A DNA stretch of 64,000 bases from a candidate division LCP-89 bacterium B3_LCP (lineage in GTDB: Bacteria > Electryoneota > B3-LCP): positions 164,355 through 228,354 of the forward strand of contig NJBN01000007.1 of assembly GCA_005223185.1 (NCBI GenBank), written 5' to 3'. A program made the translations under genes and the position numbers. The notes beneath the pieces are model-generated. The model saw nothing but the letters and a program-made list of their open reading frames with translations, was not told where the DNA came from and did no database searches. Of the stretch, positions 23,653 to 33,472 are shown piece by piece; the stretch's first letter is position 1, and every line of letters begins with the position of its first letter.

Positions 23653-25430
23653 TTATACAAACTAACCGTTTCTTCAGGACTGCGTAGCTGATGAAATTCT
23701 CCATCTTGGAACGTTAAGACATACATGGAGAGATTGACATGTCCCTCTTCGGAAAAGTGCATGGAGATCCTCTCCCCATCGAATGATGAAATTGCGCCCA
23801 AACGTTTGCTGATCTCCATTGCATTCAAATAACCTGCACCCCTGAAAACTTCAGCAAGGTAATTAAACGCATCCCATCCGATTATATTCCATTGGTTCGC
23901 TACTGGTGCAGGGTAGTCGCTGTATTCCTTCATGAAACCGGAACCGGTCTGCAGTTCAGGCGGCGACTTGAAGTGAGCGGGAAAGATAATTCCATTATAA
24001 TACCGCCAGTCCTTTTCCAGGGATATTTGATCCAAGCAATTGGAACTGCACACTATGTAGCCATGAAAGCCGCTAGCGGCTATTTGCGGAGCCAAATAGG
24101 ATATCTCTTCACCCTGAATGGGCACGTACAAGGCGTCGAAGTAATTAATCGGTGATATATAAACTTCTAACAGTGAATCCAGAAAGGAGACCTCTAATAC
24201 TGAATCAATCTCAGCTTCAAGTTCTTCTTCAACTTCTTCATCTTTATCTGCATCCCATTCGATGAATTCTAATATCTCCTCCTCTGTCAGTAACGTATCA
24301 CCTAACGCATAAGCACCGATCTCTTTCAGAGCATCTAACTGCCTTTTATAATTAGTCGCTCCCCGGTAATACCACTGTACAGAATCTATTTCACCGCCTA
24401 AAGACGAAAAAAGTAATTCAAATCCTTCTGACCGCGTTTTCCCGCTTTCGTTAGCCGGAGCTAATATAGCAGCGCGTTCAGAATCGTATTCATTACACAA
24501 CAGCGCCGCGCATACTGCACCTTCACGAAAAGCACCGGGCATAAGTTGAAAGATATTCTGACCAATATCTGTGAAATCGGCATGCTGGATGTATGGCACT
24601 ATCTGCGGCACACCAGTCTCTGAAGTTACACCCGCTATCGCTGCGGTACACTCATCTGACAGATCACCAATTATAACGCTGACTTCTTCATCGTGTATCA
24701 AGGCGCGAACTGCCTTGACCGCTTCTTCAACCTGACCTTCACTGTCCCTAACGATGAGTTCTAATCCCATGGAACTGGAAACGTTCGAATGGGAATGCGC
24801 CGCTTCCAGACCATCTAACACTCCTTGACCAGCCACAGCGTTTCTGCCGCTCAGATCCAATATTAGTCCAATCTTCAGTGAAGGCTTATACCCACGCATT
24901 ACCGCTTGAAGTTCACGCTTGATCTGCGGCAACTTCACCCAACGCAGGATTTCTTCGCATTCCCGTGTGCCTAAATGCGCTTCGAAGAGTCCTGCCAGTT
25001 TCTCCCGCGCTAACAGTTCCAGTTCATTGTCTCGCGTTATCTGCGCACATGTCAACAGGTACATAGCGCTATCGAAGTAGTTCTTTTTACGGAATTCAAC
25101 CTGGGCAAGAACGTATTTCCCATGTGCTTCATAGCGGCTGTTGGGGAATTTCTGGATCAGTTCCTTAGCCGATATCTCCGCAAATTCTAACTTTTTCAGG
25201 CTGAGATAGCACTTCGCCAACAATAGTCGTGCGGAACTTTCATAACCCGAAATCCCGGCTTCTATTAAACCTTTCAGATCAACTACAGCGGCTTTATATC
25301 GTCCTTTTTCGTACTTATCCTGAGCGGACAGCCAGAGTGCTTCATCGCCAGTTCCAGCGCTACTCAAACTTGTCAGGAGCAGCAAAACTGCCAACATTAT
25401 CAAGGGAAACGTATGTTTTCTATACATCAT
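23649..25430 (-). CDS. Periplasmic ligand-binding protein with N-terminal TPR repeats
   Basis: The 593-residue protein has a signal peptide (FPLIMLAVLLLLTSLSSAG), TPR-like helices (about 32-170, including ESSARLLLAKCYLSLKKLEF) and a type 1 periplasmic-binding fold (about 200-590) starting LKIGLILDLSGRNAVAGQGV and containing VSVIIGDLSDECTAAIAGV. TPR plus this fold is also the layout of LpoA, the outer-membrane activator of PBP1A, though no lipobox is seen here. An unusual acidic insert (DADKDEEVEEELEAEIDS, about residue 393) lies between the lobes. Adjacent genes do not encode an ABC transporter, so a transport role is doubtful. Confidence 0.75.
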   Translation of the reverse strand: MMYRKHTFPLIMLAVLLLLTSLSSAGTGDEALWLSAQDKYEKGRYKAAVVDLKGLIEAGISGYESSARLLLAKCYLSLKKLEFAEISAKELIQKFPNSRYEAHGKYVLAQVEFRKKNYFDSAMYLLTCAQITRDNELELLAREKLAGLFEAHLGTRECEEILRWVKLPQIKRELQAVMRGYKPSLKIGLILDLSGRNAVAGQGVLDGLEAAHSHSNVSSSMGLELIVRDSEGQVEEAVKAVRALIHDEEVSVIIGDLSDECTAAIAGVTSETGVPQIVPYIQHADFTDIGQNIFQLMPGAFREGAVCAALLCNEYDSERAAILAPANESGKTRSEGFELLFSSLGGEIDSVQWYYRGATNYKRQLDALKEIGAYALGDTLLTEEEILEFIEWDADKDEEVEEELEAEIDSVLEVSFLDSLLEVYISPINYFDALYVPIQGEEISYLAPQIAASGFHGYIVCSSNCLDQISLEKDWRYYNGIIFPAHFKSPPELQTGSGFMKEYSDYPAPVANQWNIIGWDAFNYLAEVFRGAGYLNAMEISKRLGAISSFDGERISMHFSEEGHVNLSMYVLTFQDGEFHQLRSPEETVSLYK

Positions 25431-25432
25431 AC

Positions 25433-27259
25433 CTATTCTACGGTTACGCTTTTTGCCAGGTTACGCGGCTGATCAACGTCGCATCCGCGCATCACCGCGA
25501 TATGATAAGCCAGAAGCTGCAAGGGGATTACAGCCAAGATTGGCATTAAAAAATTCATAGTGCGTGGTATTTCAATGGTGAAGTCGGCTTTGCTCTTCAT
25601 CTCCTTATCCCCTTCAGTGCAGATTGCTATCACCGTCCCCTGCCTCGCCTTAACCTCCTCGATGTTGGATAAAACCTTCTCGTAAGTGCCGTCTTGCGTC
25701 GCAATAAATACTACAGGCATATCCTTGTCGATCAAAGCGATCGGTCCGTGTTTCATTTCAGCAGCAGGATAACCTTCAGCGTGTATGTAGCTGATTTCCT
25801 TCAATTTCAATGCACCTTCAAGAGCAATAGGGAAGTTGAATCCCCGCCCTAAGTAGAGGAAATTGGGGTGATCTTTAAGTTTCGCCGCTAGTTCTTTGAT
25901 GGGTTCCATATTTTCAAGAACCTGGGTTACCATGTTGGGGAGCTGCTTGAGTTCGCGCACCATCCACCTCCCCTGGGCAGCGGAAATCCCTTTCATACGT
26001 CCCAATAGGATCGCTAACAGTGCCAGTACCGTAACCTGCGAAGAAAACGCCTTAGTCGAAGCGACGCCGATCTCCGGCCCTGCGTGGATATAAATACCCG
26101 CTTCCGCTTCGCGCGCGATACTAGAACCTACCACGTTGCAGATCGCCAGGGTGGAAGCGCCCTTCCGCCTCGCTTCCCGCAAAGCGGCTAAAGTATCGGC
26201 AGTCTCACCTGATTGCGTGATGGCGATAACGATAGTTCTCTCTTCGATGATGGGATCGCGATAACGGAACTCGGAAGCATATTCTACTTCAACGGGAACT
26301 CTGGCAAACTCTTCCAACATATATTCACCGATCAAGGCTGAATGCCAGGAAGTTCCACATGCCACGATGATAATCCGCTTGGCAGAAGATAGTTTGTCTA
26401 TATACTGCCTGATCCCGCCAAGTTTAGTAGTTCCTTCTTCTTCCAGCAGCCTACCACGCATGGAATCTTCCAGCGTGCGGGGCTGTTCCATGATCTCTTT
26501 CAACATGAAGTGGTCGTAACCGCCCTTTTCTATTTCTTCCAACTGGAAGCTAACTGACTCAACTTTGTTCAGTACTTTCTCGTTGGATAGCGTTCGGCTC
26601 TGGATGCTATCCGCAGTTATCATAGCCACTTCTTCATCTTCTAAGTATATGGCATTACGGGTATAAGGTATGATAGCCGCTAAATCGGAAGCTACGAAGT
26701 TTTCATCTTCACCAACGCCGATGATCAGGGGACTGCCCATGCGCGCAGCAATGATCTTATCCGGCTCCATATCGGAAATAACGGCTAATCCATAGGTACC
26801 CTGAACCTGGGCAAGCGCCATTTGAACCGCTTCCAGCAGGTCACCGTGATAAGCGTCCTCAATCAGGTGCGCCAGAGTTTCCGTGTCCGTTTCAGTACGG
26901 AATTTATGCCCCTTCTTCTCCAATCTCTGCCGCAATGACATATAATTCTCAATGATACCGTTGTGGATCAGAGCTATGTTTCCCTTAGAATCAATGTGAG
27001 GATGTGCGTTTATTTGTGTAGGCATACCATGTGTAGCCCAGCGCGTATGCCCTAAACCGATATTGCCGGGGATGCTGTTTCCATCTAACGATTTCTCAAG
27101 TTCAGAGATTTTTCCGACTTTCTTCTCAACTTGAATGGTCCCATCATTAAGAATCGCCAGACCGGAAGAGTCATAACCCCGATATTCCATCCGCTTCAGT
27201 CCTGATAAGAGAATCGGAACTGCCTCTTTCTTCCCGATGTAACCGATTATTCCGCACAT
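25433..27259 (-). CDS. glmS: Glutamine-fructose-6-phosphate aminotransferase
   Basis: GlmS makes glucosamine-6-phosphate from fructose-6-phosphate and glutamine, the entry to amino-sugar and peptidoglycan synthesis. The 608-residue protein starts MCGIIGYIGKKEA, with Cys2 as the glutaminase nucleophile after removal of Met, and HTRWATHGMPTQINAHPH. Two SIS domains follow (about 285-420 and 455-595), with ACGTSWHSALIGEYMLEEFA and SQSGETADT-type sequence, and the C-terminal tail is DQPRNLAKSVTVE. The 69-bp leader is too short for a glmS ribozyme. Confidence 0.97.
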   Translation of the reverse strand: MCGIIGYIGKKEAVPILLSGLKRMEYRGYDSSGLAILNDGTIQVEKKVGKISELEKSLDGNSIPGNIGLGHTRWATHGMPTQINAHPHIDSKGNIALIHNGIIENYMSLRQRLEKKGHKFRTETDTETLAHLIEDAYHGDLLEAVQMALAQVQGTYGLAVISDMEPDKIIAARMGSPLIIGVGEDENFVASDLAAIIPYTRNAIYLEDEEVAMITADSIQSRTLSNEKVLNKVESVSFQLEEIEKGGYDHFMLKEIMEQPRTLEDSMRGRLLEEEGTTKLGGIRQYIDKLSSAKRIIIVACGTSWHSALIGEYMLEEFARVPVEVEYASEFRYRDPIIEERTIVIAITQSGETADTLAALREARRKGASTLAICNVVGSSIAREAEAGIYIHAGPEIGVASTKAFSSQVTVLALLAILLGRMKGISAAQGRWMVRELKQLPNMVTQVLENMEPIKELAAKLKDHPNFLYLGRGFNFPIALEGALKLKEISYIHAEGYPAAEMKHGPIALIDKDMPVVFIATQDGTYEKVLSNIEEVKARQGTVIAICTEGDKEMKSKADFTIEIPRTMNFLMPILAVIPLQLLAYHIAVMRGCDVDQPRNLAKSVTVE

Positions 27260-27328
27260 ATTTGCTCCCGATAATTTATGCGTCTGCTATGTTGCAGTTT
27301 ATACAATACACACCCTGAGTTCCATACT

Positions 27329-28873
27329 CTATTCCCACTCAACAGTCGCGGGCGGTTTTGAAGATACGTCATAAACGACACGATTGATGCCGCGCACTTC
27401 ATTGATTATTCTGTTGGCTACTTTCCCCAAAAGGTCATACGGTAACCTGGTAAAATCTGCGGTCATCCAATCATCAGAATCAACCGAACGCAAAGCCGCA
27501 ACCTGTTCATAGGTGCGTTCGTCGCCCATCACACCGACGGATCTCACCGGCAGAAGCACTACCAAAGCCTGTGAACTTTTATTATACCAGTCGTTCCTCT
27601 TAAGCTCTTCTATAAAGATATGATCAGCTTGTTTTAACAGATCAAGTCTTTGGGCATTTACTTCTCCGATTATTCGCACCGCCAGACCCGGACCGGGAAA
27701 GGGGTGCCTGCCAACCAGCTCTTCCGAAAGACCTAACTCCTTACCGACCGCTCGCACCTCATCCTTAAAAAGCTCTTTTAACGGCTCTATGAGTTTCAAA
27801 TTCATTCGATCGGGTAATCCACCTACATTGTGGTGGCTTTTAATAACTGCCGAAGGACCACCACTTGCGGAACGGCTCTCGATAAGATCGGGATAGAGCG
27901 TGCCCTGGGCTAAATAATTCACATCACCTATTCCGTGTGCTGCCTCTTCGAAGACCTCAATGAACACCCGACCTATTATCTTGCGTTTCTCCTCTGGATC
28001 TTCCACGCCTTTAAGCGCGTCTAAGAACCTATCTTCAGCTTCAGCTACCCTTAAATCCAGACCGAACTGATCGCTGAAAAGAATTTCGACTTGCTCTCTT
28101 TCGCCTAAACGAAGAAGACCGTTGTCAACCAGGACGCAATGGAGATTATCCCCGATAGCTTCATGCAGCATCAAGGCGGTTACAGATGAATCGACGCCGC
28201 CTGAGAGACCGCAGATTACCTGACCCTTTCCCACTTCAGCGCGGATGTTTTCGATGCTGTTTTCGATGAAACTGCGGGCATTCCAGATTTTCTCGCACCT
28301 GCAGATATGTCGGACAAAATTGTCCAGAATTTTTGTGCCATGTTCGGTGTGAGAAACTTCAGGATGAAACTGCACACCGAAATACTGCTTTTCGCTGTTC
28401 TCGACAGCAGCGTAGGGAGAACCAACGGATGTACCGATAGCGTGATATCCCGGTGGTGGTTTAAGTAGTTTATCACCGTGGCTCATCCAGACTGCCTGTT
28501 CTTTATCCAGACCCTTGAAGAGTGATGAATCATTCACGATATCCAGTTCCGTCCTGCCATACTCACGGTGATCCGAACGATCCACCTCCCCACCCTGCTG
28601 GTAAGCGATTAACTGCAAACCGTAGCATATCCCCAGTACCGGTATTCCTAAATCAAATATTGCCGGATCCGGATGTGGTGCGTCAGGGTCATAAACCGCA
28701 GATGGTCCACCTGAAAGGATCAATCCATTTGGCTGTTGCTGAGCGATTTTATCAGCGGAACTGTCCGGAAGCCATATTTCACTGAATACTCCCAGTTCGC
28801 GCACGCGGCGTGCTATCAACTGGGTTGTTTGTGAACCGAAATCGAGAATTATTATTTTTTCAGCTTTATGCAT
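27329..28873 (-). CDS. guaA: GMP synthase (glutamine-hydrolysing)
   Basis: GuaA aminates XMP to GMP using glutamine and ATP. The 514-residue protein has a class I amidotransferase domain (1-190) with LSGGPSAVYD, GICYGLQLIA (Cys83) and VQFHPEVSHTE, an ATP pyrophosphatase domain with GLSGGVDSSV, and the dimerisation domain ending YDVSSKPPATVEWE. All expected residues are present. It follows surE with a gap of one base and precedes glmS by 69 bp. Confidence 0.98.
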   Translation of the reverse strand: MHKAEKIIILDFGSQTTQLIARRVRELGVFSEIWLPDSSADKIAQQQPNGLILSGGPSAVYDPDAPHPDPAIFDLGIPVLGICYGLQLIAYQQGGEVDRSDHREYGRTELDIVNDSSLFKGLDKEQAVWMSHGDKLLKPPPGYHAIGTSVGSPYAAVENSEKQYFGVQFHPEVSHTEHGTKILDNFVRHICRCEKIWNARSFIENSIENIRAEVGKGQVICGLSGGVDSSVTALMLHEAIGDNLHCVLVDNGLLRLGEREQVEILFSDQFGLDLRVAEAEDRFLDALKGVEDPEEKRKIIGRVFIEVFEEAAHGIGDVNYLAQGTLYPDLIESRSASGGPSAVIKSHHNVGGLPDRMNLKLIEPLKELFKDEVRAVGKELGLSEELVGRHPFPGPGLAVRIIGEVNAQRLDLLKQADHIFIEELKRNDWYNKSSQALVVLLPVRSVGVMGDERTYEQVAALRSVDSDDWMTADFTRLPYDLLGKVANRIINEVRGINRVVYDVSSKPPATVEWE

Positions 28874-28874
28874 G

Positions 28875-29636
28875 CTAAAAGAAAGAGTCCTCCTGACCGT
28901 ATAACTTTTCGAATGCCTGATAGTTGGTCAAATCGTAATGAATGGGCGTTATGGATATATATCCAGCCTTAACGGCAAGCGCGTCGATGTCAGGGTCATC
29001 TCCATCTTTTTGTAGTTCACCATCTAACCAAAAATAAACCCTTCCTTTGGGATCGGTGCGCCTGTGGAAGATTTCATCATAGACAGCTACACTCTGCCGG
29101 GTGAATTTCACGCCCTTGATCTCCTCTTCAGGTATTGCAGGCACGTTCACATTGAGGGAGACGCCTTTGGGTAATCTCATATCCGGAAGTTTCTGCGCTA
29201 ATTCTGCTGCGAATCGTGCAGCCGGTAAAAAATCCTTGTTTGTATAAGAGGTTAGAGATATGGCGAAAGACAGCATGCCGTTCATTCTGCCCTCTGTCGA
29301 TGCGGACACTGTACCGGAATAGATAGTATTAATTCCGGTATTGGAACCCTGATTGATACCGGAAATCAACATATCGGGCCGCTCATCCAGCAAGGCAAAC
29401 AGAGCTAATTTCACTGCATCTGCTGGCGTGCCGTAAACTCCCCAGCCGAAAAACTCACCATTGCGAAAGAACTCTTCGGCGCGCAGGGGATCAGTCATGG
29501 TGATAGCATGACCCATAGCTGACTGTTCGCGTGCGGGCGCAACCACCACTACATCAGCGATTTTCTTTATCTCATCTGCCAGAGTAGCCAGGCCCGGAGC
29601 GTGTATTCCATCATCGTTGCAAAGAAGTACTTTCAT
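28875..29636 (-). CDS. surE: 5'/3'-nucleotidase SurE
   Basis: SurE is a metal-dependent nucleoside monophosphatase. The 253-residue protein starts MKVLLCNDDGIHAPGL, with metal ligands Asp8 and Asp9, followed by APAREQSAMGHAIT and LISGINQGSNTGINTIYSGT, which contains the other metal and phosphate contacts. Length is standard. It lies between accD (2 bp) and guaA (1 bp) and so joins nucleotide genes of this operon. Confidence 0.96.
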   Translation of the reverse strand: MKVLLCNDDGIHAPGLATLADEIKKIADVVVVAPAREQSAMGHAITMTDPLRAEEFFRNGEFFGWGVYGTPADAVKLALFALLDERPDMLISGINQGSNTGINTIYSGTVSASTEGRMNGMLSFAISLTSYTNKDFLPAARFAAELAQKLPDMRLPKGVSLNVNVPAIPEEEIKGVKFTRQSVAVYDEIFHRRTDPKGRVYFWLDGELQKDGDDPDIDALAVKAGYISITPIHYDLTNYQAFEKLYGQEDSFF

Positions 29637-29638
29637 AA

Positions 29639-30520
29639 TTAGTCAACAGTTGAAACCTGTTCTTCACTTTCTGAATCATCCGCATCGTGTAAATGCATAA
29701 TTAGAGTGCTTAAAGTGCCCCGCAAGCGCGTTCGATCAACAATCATATCTAAAAATCCGTGCTGAAGCAGAAATTCAGCTCTTTGAAACCCGGGTGGCAG
29801 ATCCTGACCTATGGTCTGCTTGATCACGCGGGGTCCGGCAAACCCGATCAGTGCGCCTGGTTCTGCGATAATGACGTCTCCCAACATAGCGAAGCTGGCT
29901 GTGGTTCCGCCGGTCGTCGGGTGGGTTAGAACGGTGATAAACGGCAGTCTCGTCTGTGCGAATTCCGCCAGTTCGCATGACGTCTTCGCCATCTGCATCA
30001 AGCTGAACAGACCTTCCTGCATGCGCATACCACCGGAAGCGCAGATAAGGATAAAAGGGTAATTGCCTTCCTTGGCTCTGCGCGTTGCCTGAACGATTTT
30101 TTCTCCAACTACAGAACCCACACTCCCGCCAAAGAAGTTAAAATCCATTATGCCTAATACTATTTTACGATCATTTAAAAGAGCAATACCAGTACGAATA
30201 GCGTCATTCATTCCCGCTTTCTTAGTCGATTTTTGAATTCGGTCGGGGTAGCGTTTGGTATCTTTGAATTTTAATGGATCGGATGACTTCATGTCTGCGT
30301 TGAATTCGCGATATGACCCCTCGTCCGCTATCATCTCGATATATTCACGACTGCTGATGCGAAAATGAAAACGGCACTTCTGACATACCGAAGCGTTCTT
30401 CTGCAGTTCTCTACGGAATATTATCTCGCCACAATTGTCGCATTTGAGCCACAATCCGTCCGGAAGTTCAGCCTTCTTCTGGGTGGATTGGATCTTTTTT
30501 GATTTCTGAAACCAGGGCAT
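29639..30520 (-). CDS. accD: Acetyl-CoA carboxylase carboxyltransferase beta subunit
   Basis: AccD and AccA transfer the carboxyl group from biotin to acetyl-CoA to give malonyl-CoA for fatty acid synthesis. The 293-residue protein has the four-cysteine zinc ribbon at Cys27, Cys30, Cys46 and Cys49, the same numbers as in E. coli, and the carboxyltransferase core with GGSVGSVVGEKIV, ASGGMRMQEGLFSLMQMAKT and GPRVIKQTIGQDLPPGFQ. accA is not in the window. Confidence 0.97.
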   Translation of the reverse strand: MPWFQKSKKIQSTQKKAELPDGLWLKCDNCGEIIFRRELQKNASVCQKCRFHFRISSREYIEMIADEGSYREFNADMKSSDPLKFKDTKRYPDRIQKSTKKAGMNDAIRTGIALLNDRKIVLGIMDFNFFGGSVGSVVGEKIVQATRRAKEGNYPFILICASGGMRMQEGLFSLMQMAKTSCELAEFAQTRLPFITVLTHPTTGGTTASFAMLGDVIIAEPGALIGFAGPRVIKQTIGQDLPPGFQRAEFLLQHGFLDMIVDRTRLRGTLSTLIMHLHDADDSESEEQVSTVD

Positions 30521-30563
30521 ACAGACCTGTTGTTAGTGGCGGGTTGTGAATAATATTATTCGA

Positions 30564-31022
30564 TTAAAACTGTCTTGCCAATATCAAGGCGTCCTCACCA
30601 TCGGGATAGTAATTCTTGCGTACGGTTATCGGGGCAAAGCCATATTTAAAGTAGAGCTTTTGTGCCGGTAGATTACTGGCTCTCACTTCCAGATAGCAGA
30701 TATTAACCACTCGCTCACGGATACGATTTAAGAGACGATGCATGAGTTCAGCCGCTAACCCCTTGCGGCGATATCCACTTCTCACACCGAAGTTCAGGAT
30801 ATGCGCTTCATCCTCAACATATTGTACGAATACGTAAGCTATTATCTCATTTTTACAGATAGCAACTTCACCCTCTACATCACTCAACGTCAGGAAAGAA
30901 CGCAAGCTCTGTTCACTCCAGGGAATAGGAAATATTTCCAGCTCGATATAGGCAATATCCCGGGCATCGCCCGGCGTCATGGGACGAAATGTTAAACCGG
31001 GAATCTGCTTAAATACGTTCAC
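30564..31022 (-). CDS. rimI: Ribosomal-protein alanine N-acetyltransferase family (GNAT)
   Basis: The 152-residue protein is a GNAT acetyltransferase. FRPMTPGDARDIAYIELEIF, IPWSEQSLRSFL and the acetyl-CoA loop RSGYRRKGLAAELMHRL, then YLEVRASNLPAQKLYFKYGF, are typical of RimI, which acetylates the N-terminus of protein S18. tsaB and tsaD, frequent neighbours of rimI, are not here. The start is GTG at 31022, overlapping the folP stop by 4 bp (GTGA). Confidence 0.88.
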   Translation of the reverse strand: MNVFKQIPGLTFRPMTPGDARDIAYIELEIFPIPWSEQSLRSFLTLSDVEGEVAICKNEIIAYVFVQYVEDEAHILNFGVRSGYRRKGLAAELMHRLLNRIRERVVNICYLEVRASNLPAQKLYFKYGFAPITVRKNYYPDGEDALILARQF

Positions 31023-31888
31023 GTACTGACAGTCTCCCCCCTATCCGCAGTTGTCATACATCTACTGGTAATCTTTATCACCTGAACCATTTCTTTAACG
31101 TCATGAACGCGAATGACGTCAGCGCCGTTTAGAGTGACTACGGATACCGCAGCCGCAGTGCCATACTGCCTCTCTTCAACAGGCAGATTTAAGGTGTTCC
31201 CAATAAAGCTCTTTCGGGAAGGTCCAATCAAAACCGGAGCCAGATCACTGAATTCGCCCAACCTGCCGAGGATTTCGAAATTATCCTGCAAGCGTTTGCC
31301 AAAACCAATCCCAGGGTCGATGAGGATTCTATCCGCAGCAATACCCGCATCCAGAGCAACCGAAAGACGATCTGACAGGAAAGAATGCACTTCACTTATG
31401 AGGTCGTCATAATAGGGATTGTCCTGCATGGATCGCGGTGTGCCCAGCATATGCATCAAGATCACCGTTGCTCCCGATGAAGCCACTACCGAAGGCATTT
31501 TCGGATCTTCACGCATTGCCGAAACATCATTAACGATTGTAGCTCCAGTGGACAGAGCCTCTCGCGCAACTTCAGCCTTGGTGGTATCTACGGAAATGGG
31601 AACGCTGATCGATCCAGATAGTTTTTCAATGACCGGAATTACCCTGTGCATCTCCTCAGCAAGTGAAACTGGTTCCGCGCCGGGACGCGATGATTCTCCA
31701 CCAACATCGATGAAATCAGCGCCTTCATCGACCATGAAGTGAGCTTGTTCCAGAGCTTCATCCACACTGAAGTATTTGCCCCCATCTGAAAAGGAATCAG
31801 GGGTAACGTTCAGTATGCCCATTACGTATGGCTGCTCAGTGCGGCTGTAGGTACGTTCGCCTACTTTGAATACCTTACCTCCAGACAT
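31019..31888 (-). CDS. folP: Dihydropteroate synthase
   Basis: FolP condenses p-aminobenzoate with the dihydropterin diphosphate in folate synthesis. The 289-residue protein contains GILNVTPDSFSDGGKYF, FIDVGGESSRPGAEPVS, SVDTTKAEVAREAL, INDVSAM-type sequence and LIGPSRKSFIGNTL. The ATG abuts the stop of the TPR gene before it (TAAATG). folE is two genes upstream, so two folate genes share the transcript, near panB, which uses methylene-tetrahydrofolate. Confidence 0.96.
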   Translation of the reverse strand: MSGGKVFKVGERTYSRTEQPYVMGILNVTPDSFSDGGKYFSVDEALEQAHFMVDEGADFIDVGGESSRPGAEPVSLAEEMHRVIPVIEKLSGSISVPISVDTTKAEVAREALSTGATIVNDVSAMREDPKMPSVVASSGATVILMHMLGTPRSMQDNPYYDDLISEVHSFLSDRLSVALDAGIAADRILIDPGIGFGKRLQDNFEILGRLGEFSDLAPVLIGPSRKSFIGNTLNLPVEERQYGTAAAVSVVTLNGADVIRVHDVKEMVQVIKITSRCMTTADRGETVST

Positions 31889-33370
31889 TTAATTTATCGC
31901 CTCGGATAGTTCTTTCGCTTTGATGGCAAAATAATCATCATCATCTTCGCGGAATTCCCATCTCTTGTTGAAGAACAGTTTAGCTCTGGCCAAGTCATCC
32001 GTTTTCTGATACAGTAATCCTAAATAGTAAAAACAATCAACAGGTCCATCCCACGCCATAGAATTGCGGAAGTTCTTTATGGCGCTGTCATAATCCTTCG
32101 TTTTGTAATCCACTATACCTAAGTTAAACGCGGCGATGGCGCTTTGTGGTTCAAGCGTCATTATTTTGTCATAATAATCGCGAGCAACTTCAATATTTCC
32201 ACTGTTCAGTTCCAGTGCTCCCATTTTAAGCAGAAGATCGATGGATAGCGGATTTATATCCAATCCTTCCGTTAAAAGTTTGCGAGCCCTGTACACCTTG
32301 CCCTGTTTTACCAGCGGTCCGGTTAAAGCGATGCGGGCATTCTCAAAAGCTGGATCCAAGCGAATAGCTTCCACCAGCAATTTATCCGGAGTATCCAGAC
32401 GAAGGTCCTTTAACCTTTCGGGATGGATACGCGCTAAACCTAAGCATGCTCGTATCGCTAAAGGATCGTCAGTCAGCACTATTTTTAATGGTGGCTCCGC
32501 ATCTTCCCAATTTAAACTGCGCAGAAACAGTTCACCCAAGCAAAGTAACGCTTCAGAAGATTTAATTTCTGTCTGAGCGACTGACAGCATCTCTATACTG
32601 GCGTTTCCGTGATCACCTGCGATTTCGTATGAATGCGCCAAACCGATGCGCGCCTGCAGAAAAGTACTATCGCTATCAATTGCAGATTTAAAAAACGCAG
32701 CAGCGGAATCAGAAGATTCCATTTTCAGGTATTCACAACCCTGGTAATAAGCTTCTAATGCTTCGTTTGCATACTGATTGCCGAAAGGTTCGCTTAACTC
32801 ATTATCCCTATTCAGATAGTCCAGTATCCACCTTGAAACAGCATGAGAAAGCTTTAATAAATCGCTGTTTTTATAAACGAAATGAACGCTTGCATCTGCT
32901 GATTCATCAGGATATACACCAATTCTGATGGAATCACCTGATGATTGCCTCTGCAATTGAAACACACGATAGCCGGAACGAATCAGCACATCTGCCGATG
33001 GCTGAGAATATTCGCCTCTCGATCCGATCCAGGGATTGACGACTGCCTTAGTAAGTGTATTATCAATCCTCCTCGCAGTAAGATCAACGGTCGCTGAAAG
33101 CCTCCAATCTGTTTCATTATCACTCTGCAGAGGGATAACAGCTACCCGCAAAGGATCTATCTTTGGCGGAGCCTGCAGCCAGAAGAGCGCATAAATAAAG
33201 ATAATTGCTGAAGGACCCAACCAACGCCACCTAAGATAAGTGGAACGTTTCATGTATTCACCCGCTTTGTAAACAAAAACGAGTACGGGGAAAAATGCGA
33301 TGATTAACACCAGAGGCACGGCAAAACCGCCTGGTACTTCACCACATAAGAAATTCCATACAGCACTCAT
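31889..33370 (-). CDS. Membrane-anchored TPR protein
   Basis: The 493-residue protein has two N-terminal membrane helices (about 15-35, FAVPLVLIIAFFPVLVFVYK, and 49-66), a middle domain (about 70-190) containing LRVAVIPLQSDNETDWRLSA that resembles the FlgO/TolB-like fold used in adenylate-cyclase-associated proteins, and at least seven TPR repeats to the end (AIDSDSTFLQARIGLAHSYE, YDKIMTLEPQSAIAAFNLGI). It probably scaffolds a complex on the membrane. No partner is evident; neighbours are folate genes. Confidence 0.8.
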   Translation of the reverse strand: MSAVWNFLCGEVPGGFAVPLVLIIAFFPVLVFVYKAGEYMKRSTYLRWRWLGPSAIIFIYALFWLQAPPKIDPLRVAVIPLQSDNETDWRLSATVDLTARRIDNTLTKAVVNPWIGSRGEYSQPSADVLIRSGYRVFQLQRQSSGDSIRIGVYPDESADASVHFVYKNSDLLKLSHAVSRWILDYLNRDNELSEPFGNQYANEALEAYYQGCEYLKMESSDSAAAFFKSAIDSDSTFLQARIGLAHSYEIAGDHGNASIEMLSVAQTEIKSSEALLCLGELFLRSLNWEDAEPPLKIVLTDDPLAIRACLGLARIHPERLKDLRLDTPDKLLVEAIRLDPAFENARIALTGPLVKQGKVYRARKLLTEGLDINPLSIDLLLKMGALELNSGNIEVARDYYDKIMTLEPQSAIAAFNLGIVDYKTKDYDSAIKNFRNSMAWDGPVDCFYYLGLLYQKTDDLARAKLFFNKRWEFREDDDDYFAIKAKELSEAIN

Positions 33371-33472
33371 TATTCAACCTGATCTAAAATAAAAGCAGCG
33401 ACCTTAAGATCGCTCGCCTCAAGACTATTACATTCATGAATCCATCCGGCACTGTTTCCCGAATGAAATTCA
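33371..33472. other. Short spacer with imperfect palindrome
   Basis: The 102-bp gap between folE and the TPR gene contains GCGACCTTAAGATCGC, an imperfect palindrome that may be a weak attenuator. I see no promoter of the consensus type. Confidence 0.35.

Noticed and set aside
23649..25430. Amino-acid ABC transporter binding protein
   Set aside because: No permease or ATPase gene is near and the N-terminal TPR region does not fit; I left the role open.
27260..27328. glmS ribozyme or other riboswitch before glmS
   Set aside because: The leader has only 69 bases and no matching core sequence.
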